A model generated the notes under the pieces. That model was not told where the DNA came from. It searched no databases and saw nothing but the letters and a program-made list of their open reading frames with translations. From assembly GCA_015499995.1 (NCBI GenBank), contig JADNRV010000297.1, positions 1 to 58,903 on the forward strand: a DNA stretch of 58,903 nucleotides, given 5' to 3'. The stretch is from Flammula alnicola. Its lineage: Eukaryota > Basidiomycota > Agaricomycetes > Agaricales > Strophariaceae. Of the stretch, positions 33,801 through 44,710 are shown one piece after another; within the stretch, counting starts at the first letter, position 1, and each line of letters opens with the position of its first letter. The position numbers and the translations under genes were made by a program.

Positions 33801-36651
33801 TGACCGAGCAAATCCGATATGCAGCGACTGATGCCTATGTCCCACTTCTCCTCCATGAAGAACTGTCAAAGCTCAGTATCCGGAAACCACTTCCTATCAA
33901 TCCAGTTCCACGTACACCTGTCCTGCTTTACAACACTGACAACACTGTTCTCATTGCACGTGGTCATCTACCAGCTACTTCCAACCTTGCATTTTTTGAC
34001 GGGATTAGCATTTCGCCATCTCGAATCCTTCTCAACATCTCAGAAGTCCTTGTACCAGCAGCCATTGTTTCAACCCATCATAAACGTGCACTGACAACAT
34101 TCGGTTCTCCTCCATTTTCACTTGTCTGTCTCCGCAGTCACGTTCGAACATATGATCCTCTTTCGAGCTGTCTGCCATCATCTGGCACAGTATCAAGTCA
34201 GGCCTTGCCAACTTCGCTCGCAGATTCCATCCCGCCAACATCAAATCCTTCACAACCAGATGTTGGTGAGGTGATCAGCGCAAACAGCAGTCACAACACT
34301 GAGTCCGAGTCTGAAACTGCTCATGCGAACAATGATGTGCAACTTGAAGGAGATGCAAATGTGGATGGTATTGGTAACCTGGTTTGCAGTGTTGATGACT
34401 CAGGCTTGCTGGGCTCGGTGGCTGTGGACAGCTCAGAATCTCATCTGAAGGACATTGATCCAGAGAGCGACAAATTTGGGAGAGAGATCCTTGCCGATAA
34501 GCCTAGTACAGAGTCTGATTGGGAGCCCATCATCCGAAGTCGGGTTTTGAAGGACGTCTTCCATGTCTTCAACATGCTTCGAGTGGCAGTGCATGGCGTG
34601 CGGAACGAGTTTGGCCGTTTGCTACGAGACGCAATCTTCATACCAGATGAGCAAGACCGAGCACGCATTGCAGCCTGGGGTGCAACCCTTCAGCCACCAA
34701 TGACATTTGAACAGTTGCGGGCAACACGCCCTGCATGGCTATGGCGACGATGTAAACGAAGTATCCCGCCACCAAAGATTCTTTATCCACTTGTCGAAAA
34801 GGTGTTCCTAACATATGGTCCTCTAAAGGATGCGACGACAAAACTTCCACTATTTAATCACCAGAATTGGCGGACTTCAAAGCAAATCCTCGAATTGATC
34901 CGCCAAGGATTTGTTTCGGACCCACCTGGCATTCCGCTTTACATGACCATTGGTATTGACTCGAAGGCGGGAAATCTCCCAATTTATCGCTGTTTCCGTG
35001 GCACTAACTTCACAGAAGGTGGAGTCCATACACATCTACGTTCACGGCTTCCCACATCAGGTGTCTCTATTCGTCACATAAATGCATGCTTATCTGACTT
35101 TGTACTTCAACATAACTTACGAGTGCGTCTTTGCGATATCTCTTTAAAATTGCGCACCATGCTAAATTCTTATTGTAGGTCGGCACTTTCAATAGCACTG
35201 GGCAACAATACCGAGGACATTATTCAATATGGCTTACCAACAAGCTGCAAGAGTGTTTGGTATTTCTCGAAGATGTTTTAATCCGCCCACTTGTGATCAA
35301 GGGGTGGGTCAATGGCAACCTCTATCTGCCTACGACAGAGGCCCTCGGCATTCTTCCTATCCCATTGGATATTCGTGCAACAAGTGGAATGGCCGAGTTC
35401 AACCCCAATCTTGACCAGAAACACCGCCATCACTACCTCGCTGGGATGCAGGGTACACGCAAAGCCATTCTTCCAGTACATACACCCGCCGAACATGACC
35501 TATTCCATACGTTGATGAAATCCGACCCCGCTTTCACCTCACGCTCAGCCGGGCTGAACTGGAAATTGTGCATAAAAGTCTGGAACAAGCACGCAGATAG
35601 CAGAAAAGACATATACTACAAGGTAAGCAATGCACGAACACTATGACAGATGGTACCAACTAACATAAGCCCCAGTTGGTTGAACAACTCAAGACGTACT
35701 ATTTGGAATGGATGACAAACCTGAACGTTAAGCAGTCACTGTCTCTATCTTCGGGTCTGCGACACCCCGTGAATTTGGCAATAAGGGACCCCGCTCGGTC
35801 AACACTTGCCCCTCCAGTTCCAGTCCGCCCTCTCACATCACCCGCAGTAACGAAAGGGTTTAATTTACCAGAACCCCGAGTTGACGCCGCCCAGTTACCG
35901 CAAGATGAGTCGACTCCGCCATCAATGTCCTATTCTGCAAGCGACATCGCACCTCCACCCCAAACACCTGGCTTTCCCTCGCAGTCAGCCATTACAGCCC
36001 AGGTGGTGCAAAATCCACGCAACGTAGGCCTGGCAAAATCGGTTGCTCGCAAACGTGTTGCGGCCGAGATGGAGTGGTCGCGCCCACAAAAGAAGCAACG
36101 GCAGGCTCGTACATGCAGGAAATGCAAGCAGCCTCAGTGTCCTGGCAGGCAGAGTGTCCGAAATTGCCGCAATCCATGTCAAGACTGCAGGAAGGTGAAT
36201 TGTCGAGGGAGGAATCCTCACAAGCCAGACAAGAAGTGCGACGTTGCGTGGGACTAGTAGTTTGATTAGATTACGCTTCAACGCATCTAAAAGTTGATAA
36301 TCTGTCCAATTGACGCACCTTCGAGATGATCTAAGCGAGTATCCGGGCAGCCCTGTAGACCAAATCAGGAAAATGTCAAGAATTCAGTGAGAAAATACCT
36401 TGTGAACCGAAGTGGCACCCACGCTAAGCGAGTATCTGGACAAACCAGCTCGCCAATATCACTTTTCTGTGTTGAAGCGCCCACGTCATGCACAGCGCTG
36501 ATGTCGAGCAGGTGTGAGTCCCCGAGGTGCAAATTTCGGTGCAAGCTTCTGGCTGTTCCTCAGTCTCTCTCCTCGCTCGCTCTCCTCTCACGATTTTTGA
36601 TTTATTTTTAATTATTTTCTAATATTTTGCAACATACACCAGTATCCGGCC
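30875..36651 (+). mobile_element. DDE/exonuclease DNA transposon, copy 1 (5777 bp)
   Basis: Boundaries come from the target duplications and from comparison with copy 2 at an exact 5784-bp offset. The termini are imperfect 23-bp inverted repeats: GGCTCG...ATGTTGC at the left against GGCCGG...ATGTTGC read inward from the right, 16 of 23 identical. GGATACTGR occurs twice just inside the left end (30,898 and 30,912), and its complement GTATCYGG recurs near the right end (36,339, 36,432 and 36,643). A 17-bp direct repeat containing TACGACGCGTCTCTTCT sits at about 30,993 and 31,012. One multi-exon gene fills the interior. The 8-bp duplication resembles hAT and KDZ elements, but the encoded protein is different. 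Confidence 0.88.
31179..36257 (+). CDS. Composite transposase: AT-hooks, DDE core with inserted DEDDy exonuclease (1584 aa)
   Basis: Exons: 31179-31221, 31279-31649, 31700-32878, 32934-33449, 33503-35122, 35179-35622, 35676-36257; all introns are GT-AG and the sum is one open frame. Residues 84-122 hold three AT-hooks (GRPR cores at 84, 101 and 119). An acidic region follows, then a domain with CPNCGRP and CRLC near 339-372, resembling the DUF6729 type as I recall it. The DDE-like fold begins at AIDHSHK (D527) and continues to FYTDN (D597). Then comes a 3'-5' exonuclease of RNase D/WRN type: FDAEW (D670, E672), SSDLKYL (D736) and YAATD (Y809, D813). A variable Ser/Asp-rich stretch leads to DVFHVFNMLR and to RGTNFTEGGVH, whose E1208 I take as the third DDE residue. 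The C-terminus is a zinc-cluster-like Cys block ending DKKCDVAWD. Role: presumably binds element ends and catalyses strand transfer; the exonuclease's job is unknown. Confidence 0.88.
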
Positions 36652-36658
36652 TAAACAT
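36652..36658. repeat. Internal target-site copy TAAACAT between the two transposons
   Basis: Seven bases separate the right end of copy 1 (GGCC at 36,648-36,651) from the left end of copy 2 (GGCTCG at 36,659). They equal the outer 8-bp duplication minus its first A. Confidence 0.85.
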
Positions 36659-39600
36659 GGCTCGTTACTCATACATGTTGCGGATACTGGATAGCGGATA
36701 CTGAGTTTGAAATTAGCCTTACATAATCCTGTGTAGCCAACAGACGTCACTGGCTCAATGAGACACGATATTGGCCTACGACGCGTCTCTTCTTATACGA
36801 CGCGTCTCTTCTTCTATTTATTCTACAAAACAGCTAACGTTGGTTCATACCGTTGAACATAGCCCTCATCCATATCCTGTGAGTTTCCCTCGGTCCCTCG
36901 GTCTTTGATTTTCAGTATCCATTTATGGCTGACATCGTGTAAAAAAGAAGCAACGAGATCGCATGGACGGGCCAGGAAGCGCACACAGCATGCAATTCAG
37001 ACAAGGTAAGTAAACCAGTCCGTTTTGTTAGGTGCTGGTTTTGAACTGCCATGCTTTCACAGATGACGTTCGAAAGCCGCACGGTCCGAACATCGGGAGC
37101 AGTTCTCCTCATTCCACAACCACTACCAACGACACATCGAGCTCCATCGATGACCACAATGCCGCATCATCGTCGTCCATGATCGTTTCCAACACTGGGC
37201 CTCCAGCACCCAATTCCAGTCCACTAGCTCGATGTAAAACGGGTTCCCAAGATCGGCCTCGCAAACGAGGTCGTCCCCGTTCTGCAAAAGTGGAGGCCAC
37301 AGGGCCCAAGCGTCCAGTAGGGCGTCCTCGCAAACACCCCAATCTGTTGGCACCTATTGCTCAGCGTCCAGTGGGGCGGCCACGGAAGCAGCCTGTGGCG
37401 GCGGGAGGTGTTGTGATTGATTTCAGAAAATTTGTAAGTTCTATCTTCAAATTTCAAACTTAACTTTACTGATAGTTTCGCAGATTGTTCCCGGTAGTAC
37501 AAGGGCTCAACTTCCTGGGCCATCGTTAACTCATCAGGAACAGCCACCACCGCCACCGTCTTCTGAACAGCCGCAGCCGCCCACTCCACCAATCTCAAGC
37601 CTTGTACTGCCGATGGAACCTACAGACTCAGAAACCCCCGCACTCCCGCAAGCTGTGATTCCTGATGAAGATCCGGACCGTCCTATCGATGAAGAACCTG
37701 ATGAGGATGGTGATAGTAGTGGGATGGATGGAGTTGGTGATGGCTTGGGTGAGGAGGATGATGCCGACGAAGATGAGGATGGTGACAGCGACGATGAACA
37801 CGATGGCGAGAATGAGACATCTCACCACACAAAATCACGAAAGGCTCGCCCTCTGCCATCGTGGTTGATGGAACCATTCAATGTCTACGTCGGAGAGTCT
37901 AGTGCAGCAAATCGCGATGAGCGAGGGCTTCCGCCACTGTATGCCAAATTGAAATCATTCTACTTTCCACAACGCTCGACATTCTTCCTTCTGGGTGTGC
38001 AGGCATTAGCACCTCCTGTCCTCTACAACCCACGCTTTTTTCTCTGGGATCCAGAGCCACTCTGCGATGCCATTCCCTGTCCGAACTGTGGCAGACCACT
38101 TCAACGACATAGTGTCATCCCACGGCCGCGGCAAGTCATCGACCTCGACTCGCGGATTTGGATCATCGGCTACCGATATCGTTGCCGACTCTGTATCCAT
38201 CCCAAGTCTGGAAAGAACACTGTCACCTTCCAGAGCTGGGATGCCCGGATACTCGCTGTTTTGCCCCCTGCGCTTGCTGCTGAGTTCCCTGCGAAGCTTA
38301 CCCATCGCAGCGGAATCTCAAAAGCACTCTTTTCGTTCATGCGATCATGTTTTCAGAACGGCATGGGGGCCAAACGATTCTCGGATGCATTACGTGTGCA
38401 ACATCTGCTTCGATACGACCACCTCCATCTGCAATACCTAGATTTCTTGGCCACACGTAATTTAGATAGCTGGGCTGGCCAACGTTATATGCCCTTCCTC
38501 CCTTTCAATGATATGAGCCCTCTTGGCCCTCATGGCTTTGTACCAAGTGCCCAATGGCTGCGCAATCTATACGACAACTACATTGAGAGTCATCGGCAAG
38601 ATTTCAATCAACATATGGCTCTTCTCACGGGTGAAGTTTGCGCCATCGATCATAGCCATAAGGTAGGCTTTCTGTCTTTTCTGACTGCTCTTCTTGTATC
38701 TAATCTACGTTGTGCAGATTACGAAGCATATCGCAAAGGTTAATGGCGAGCGCGTCTTTAATGGCCTTCTTACAGTCACGAATGAGAAGGGAGAAATCCG
38801 ATCCTGTAACCTTGTTGCCACAAAAGCTCATTCTCAATTTGAGCTTGCGCTTGTGCGAATGCGTGAATCACTTCATATGTATGGCCACACTCAGCCAACA
38901 CTTTTTTACACCGATAACATGTCTGATAAAGCATTCTTGGAGACGTCATTTCCATCTTTACGTGACGACATTGTGCCGGTTGAAAAGTACAGCAGTCTCG
39001 AGCCGTTCATGCTTCCCACTGACGTCAAAGTGGAGGTAAAGGATGAAGCATCATCGATGAATGCTGCGCTCTCGACAATTCTCGACAATCTTCCACTTGA
39101 GGAGTCAGACCCCGATCTGGTGATTGGCTTCGATGCTGAGTGGAATGTCAGCATCTCAGATGGTGGGGTTTTTACTCGGGGTGAGGTTGCTGTTGTTCAG
39201 ATTGCATATGAGCGGCGAGTTTATATACTCCAGGTACTGCTTTCTGCTGCCCTATCTTGTGAATGACTCTAATAATTCAGTATTAGGTCGACAAAATGTT
39301 AGTGCACGGCAGCCTTCCAGAGAAGCTGGTTATGCTTCTTAGTAATCCACGAGTTCGAAAGGCGGGGCGGCAGGTTAGCAGTGATCTAAAGTATCTGCAT
39401 GATTGTGTCAACAATGCACCACCGTTTGTCGGTGCCCTCGATCTCGCCACCTTTGCAAAGGAACAGCATGTCGTGGCAAACACAAAGTGTAGTCTTGAAG
39501 ATCTATGCGCTATCGTCCTTCGAAGATGCCTTAGCAAGAATGTTTCAGAGCGGTTGAGCATGGCTTGGGAGCAACAAATTCTGATGACCGAGCAAATCCG

Positions 39601-42435
39601 ATATGCAGCGACTGATGCCTATGTCCCACTTCTCCTCCATGAAGAACTGTCAAAGCTCAGTATCCGGAAACCACTTCCTATCAATCCAGTTCCACGTACA
39701 CCTGTCCTGCTTTACAACACTGACAACACTGTTCTCATTGCACGTGGTCATCTACCAGCTACTTCCAACCTTGCATTTTTTGACGGGATTAGCATTTCGC
39801 CATCTCGAATCCTTCTCAACATCTCAGAAGTCCTTGTACCAGCAGCCATTGTTTCAACCCATCATAAACGTGCACTGACAACATTCGGTTCTCCTCCATT
39901 TTCACTTGTCTGTCTCCGCAGTCACGTTCGAACATATGATCCTCTTTCGAGCTGTCTGCCATCATCTGGCACAGTATCAAGTCAGGCCTTGCCAACTTCG
40001 CTCGCAGATTCCATCCCGCCAACATCAAATCCTTCACAACCAGATGTTGGTGAGGTGATCAGCGCAAACAGCAGTCACAACACTGAGTCCGAGTCTGAAA
40101 CTGCTCATGCGAACAATGATGTGCAACTTGAAGGAGATGCAAATGTGGATGGTATTGGTAACCTGGTTTGCAGTGTTGATGACTCAGGCTTGCTGGGCTC
40201 GGTGGCTGTGGACAGCTCAGAATCTCATCTGAAGGACATTGATCCAGAGAGCGACAAATTTGGGAGAGAGATCCTTGCCGATAAGCCTAGTACAGAGTCT
40301 GATTGGGAGCCCATCATCCGAAGTCGGGTTTTGAAGGACGTCTTCCATGTCTTCAACATGCTTCGAGTGGCAGTGCATGGCGTGCGGAACGAGTTTGGCC
40401 GTTTGCTACGAGACGCAATCTTCATACCAGATGAGCAAGACCGAGCACGCATTGCAGCCTGGGGTGCAACCCTTCAGCCACCAATGACATTTGAACAGTT
40501 GCGGGCAACACGCCCTGCATGGCTATGGCGACGATGTAAACGAAGTATCCCGCCACCAAAGATTCTTTATCCACTTGTCGAAAAGGTGTTCCTAACATAT
40601 GGTCCTCTAAAGGATGCGACGACAAAACTTCCACTATTTAATCACCAGAATTGGCGGACTTCAAAGCAAATCCTCGAATTGATCCGCCAAGGATTTGTTT
40701 CGGACCCACCTGGCATTCCGCTTTACATGACCATTGGTATTGACTCGAAGGCGGGAAATCTCCCAATTTATCGCTGTTTCCGTGGCACTAACTTCACAGA
40801 AGGTGGAGTCCATACACATCTACGTTCACGGCTTCCCACATCAGGTGTCTCTATTCGTCACATAAATGCATGCTTATCTGACTTTGTACTTCAACATAAC
40901 TTACGAGTGCGTCTTTGCGATATCTCTTTAAAATTGCGCACCATGCTAAATTCTTATTGTAGGTCGGCACTTTCAATAGCACTGGGCAACAATACCGAGG
41001 ACATTATTCAATATGGCTTACCAACAAGCTGCAAGAGTGTTTGGTATTTCTCGAAGATGTTTTAATCCGCCCACTTGTGATCAAGGGGTGGGTCAATGGC
41101 AACCTCTATCTGCCTACGACAGAGGCCCTCGGCATTCTTCCTATCCCATTGGATATTCGTGCAACAAGTGGAATGGCCGAGTTCAACCCCAATCTTGACC
41201 AGAAACACCGCCATCACTACCTCGCTGGGATGCAGGGTACACGCAAAGCCATTCTTCCAGTACATACACCCGCCGAACATGACCTATTCCATACGTTGAT
41301 GAAATCCGACCCCGCTTTCACCTCACGCTCAGCCGGGCTGAACTGGAAATTGTGCATAAAAGTCTGGAACAAGCACGCAGATAGCAGAAAAGACATATAC
41401 TACAAGGTAAGCAATGCACGAACACTATGACAGATGGTACCAACTAACATAAGCCCCAGTTGGTTGAACAACTCAAGACGTACTATTTGGAATGGATGAC
41501 AAACCTGAACGTTAAGCAGTCACTGTCTCTATCTTCGGGTCTGCGACACCCCGTGAATTTGGCAATAAGGGACCCCGCTCGGTCAACACTTGCCCCTCCA
41601 GTTCCAGTCCGCCCTCTCACATCACCCGCAGTAACGAAAGGGTTTAATTTACCAGAACCCCGAGTTGACGCCGCCCAGTTACCGCAAGATGAGTCGACTC
41701 CGCCATCAATGTCCTATTCTGCAAGCGACATCGCACCTCCACCCCAAACACCTGGCTTTCCCTCGCAGTCAGCCATTACAGCCCAGGTGGTGCAAAATCC
41801 ACGCAACGTAGGCCTGGCAAAATCGGTTGCTCGCAAACGTGTTGCGGCCGAGATGGAGTGGTCGCGCCCACAAAAGAAGCAACGGCAGGCTCGTACATGC
41901 AGGAAATGCAAGCAGCCTCAGTGTCCTGGCAGGCAGAGTGTCCGAAATTGCCGCAATCCATGTCAAGACTGCAGGAAGGTGAATTGTCGAGGGAGGAATC
42001 CTCACAAGCCAGACAAGAAGTGCGACGTTGCGTGGGACTAGTAGTTTGATTAGATTACGCTTCAACGCATCTAAAAGTTGATAATCTGTCCAATTGACGC
42101 ACCTTCGAGATGATCTAAGCGAGTATCCGGGCAGCCCTGTAGACCAAATCAGGAAAATGTCAAGAATTCAGTGAGAAAATACCTTGTGAACCGAAGTGGC
42201 ACCCACGCTAAGCGAGTATCTGGACAAACCAGCTCGCCAATATCACTTTTCTGTGTTGAAGCGCCCACGTCATGCACAGCGCTGATGTCGAGCAGGTGTG
42301 AGTCCCCGAGGTGCAAATTTCGGTGCAAGCTTCTGGCTGTTCCTCAGTCTCTCTCCTCGCTCGCTCTCCTCTCACGATTTTTGATTTATTTTTAATTATT
42401 TTCTAATATTTTGCAACATACACCAGTATCCGGCC
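36659..42435 (+). mobile_element. DDE/exonuclease DNA transposon, copy 2 (5777 bp)
   Basis: Same length, ends and gene as copy 1, in direct orientation. Comparing the two translations and scanning the sequence I found one difference: C at 33,080 against T at 38,864, a silent third position of an Arg codon. Such identity means the second copy is extremely young, or it was made by duplication of the first, or the assembly repeated it. Confidence 0.88.
36963..42041 (+). CDS. Composite transposase-exonuclease, second copy (1584 aa)
   Basis: Exons are those of the first copy plus 5784: 36963-37005, 37063-37433, 37484-38662, 38718-39233, 39287-40906, 40963-41406, 41460-42041. The predicted protein is identical to copy 1, with all seven exons, the AT-hooks, both candidate catalytic centres and the C-terminal Cys cluster intact. 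Both copies could therefore supply transposase. Any expression difference would have to come from the flanks: copy 2 has copy 1 upstream, whereas copy 1 has the gene-poor region. Confidence 0.88.
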
Positions 42436-42443
42436 ATAAACAT
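42436..42443. repeat. Right target-site duplication ATAAACAT
   Basis: Identical to 30,867-30,874. Removing both elements and one repeat joins 30,874 directly to 42,444. Confidence 0.85.
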
Positions 42444-44710
42444 TATTGACTTGACAAGATTATCGAGGCGCCAACATTTGGATGAGCCGGCTCGTCGCAT
42501 TTGACGAACCACTTGTCATAGCAGAAGCGATAATCGACTTAAGGGAATACGAACAGCGACACACTTCCATCAATCAGCGACACACTGGTGCACACCATCC
42601 TCAGCTCAAATTTGACACATGTAGTCGATGTGTCGCAGACCGGGCTCGATGTGTCGTCGATCCACACCTTCCCGATTTGGGGAGTGTGTCAAATGTGGTC
42701 TATCCTGGGCTTGTGGGAACGCCTGCGCGTAATCATCTTCACGCGTGAAGAATCTGCAGCTCAACAACTCCTTAATTTTCAATGTCGTATCATAGGTCTA
42801 CATACAGACTGATGTAATGTAAGTAAGAAATTTTTGATGTGGATTGGCCGTCTGTTCTACTTAGCGAGCAACTGAGATAATAAAGGAGCGGGATTCTTGG
42901 GCCCGAGATAGTCTGAGCTGAGTCGGTCTAAATACTCGGCGAACAATATTTCTGTGATCTTATCTACCTTTGTCGATATCATATGTTTCAAAATATCTGA
43001 CGTTTTACAATCTCCTTGAAAACCCTGCGCTTCGACATCTAAAAAATTGATCAAAATTTCGAGGGACCGTCGAGATCAATATTTTCACAGAAAGTACGCG
43101 ACCCCAAAACAAGCGCTCCGGTCCAGAAGCTAGCGGTCGCTGCTGGTGATACGATTGCAGCTGATTGCAGTCTTACAGAGCCTGAGACGAAGGGACGCCA
43201 TTCTCAGAGAGCTTTCACATGCCAACGACCTGGAACATTGCGCCAATGCTCAGTTCGTGGACTCGGATGGTGATGAGTCCGAGGAAGAGTGAACTGTTAC
43301 AAAGGGACAACCGACCACGCCACACAACCGGCGGAACGTATAATTCATCCGATTTCAATTCTTCATCAACAATAGGAATCTGTAAAGAAAACCTGCCCAG
43401 CGAAAGGTTCACACAAACCCATGCGGACGTGGAATCCTCCCTGTACGGCCGGGATAGTGTCAAATTTCGATGCAGATAATCTGAGATGGATACTTGATAT
43501 TTCATACTTTGAAACCCCAACGTTCGTGGGAGGTCGCGATCTGCACTTGTTCCTAAAGCTGTGTGGCCAGGTATCTGGAAATGAACGTGAAATATAACTC
43601 AATGAACTATCAGGGGAAGCGCCGTGATGTTCATTTCGAAAGCCACTCACTATTCTATTCGCCAGGTATTGTAGTACGCACATTTCCGAGGGATCTCATG
43701 CGGGAAGTAAGATTTTCCAGTGAGGCTATGTATTTACCTTGTATAAGTATAGCTTCATTAAACCTTAGGTCAATAAATACCATGAAGGTGAAGAGGCAAC
43801 TATTCATAGAGAGTCTTAGAGGCAGGTGGTCCTTGTTAGAATAAAACAAAGCCTCCCTGAACCGAAGAGATTCATCCCATCGGTGTCGCTCTAGAAGCTT
43901 GCGTACCTCAGTTTTACGAAAGGGATATGTTAGTCGTCAAGAGACGACAAGAAGCAGAGACTAGACGTAACCTTATAGTCATCAGTTCGTCGCGAGGAGG
44001 TTGATGTTGTTGGACTTCAATGTTATTGGAAAATCAACAACAAAGGACACGAGGCCACAACGTGTTGAGGCGGGCTGCCGCGACTCCTCTTTGAAAGGCA
44101 GCGAAGTGGATGTCTTCTCAATAATCACGTCACCAGCTAGAAAATTCTATCATTCAATTTGAGTTGACTGACATATATAACAGAGCAAAGAGCAGACGCC
44201 ACCCTCATTCTAGTGAGCACTACATATTTTCCTTTTCATATCCGAGATAATTGCGTTGTGGTATATCCCGCCCGGTGGTCGGAAGAGAGTCGCCAATAAC
44301 TTTGAGTAAAGCGCCGAACGGGTCACGTAATTTGGCATGCATCCCAATATCGTGCATCAACGCGAGTAAGAAAAAAAAGTGCCCTTGGAACATTTCAACG
44401 TATAAAGAACGTGTTACATGGCCGTTCGTGAAAGATCATTGAAAGAGAGAAGCGCATGGGACAAAAACGCGTCTCAGGTACGGGCACGTGATGTCTGGAC
44501 TGAGCTAGAAAATTGCATTGCTCTTTATCCTGATCAGTTAGCAGCTCTTTTCTTTTTTCTTCAAAAGTCCTTTCACGTTCCATCGATCAGTTGTATATAT
44601 ACGATACCCTCTAGCTGGATCAAGGTGCGTTCTCTGCGCACCCCGGAATTCTGCACCCTGCACGTTGCAGCCAAGAAGATCTAAATCCTCCTTGCTAGAC
44701 TGCGGTCAGA
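42444..44710. other. Gene-poor region right of the transposon dimer
   Basis: No complete gene. At 43,170-43,291 (+) a short open stretch follows a possible acceptor and reads LQSLRRRDAILRELSHAND, then an acidic DSDGDESEEE tail and a stop; it looks like the end of a gene whose body is missing. A minus-strand stretch at 43,520-43,215 is open but unrecognised. The last few hundred bases form the importin promoter. Confidence 0.4.

Noticed and set aside
42482..42812. Two overlapping plus-strand open frames right of the dimer
   Set aside because: They overlap in different frames over a repetitive GACACA/GTGTC stretch, and neither resembles a protein family.
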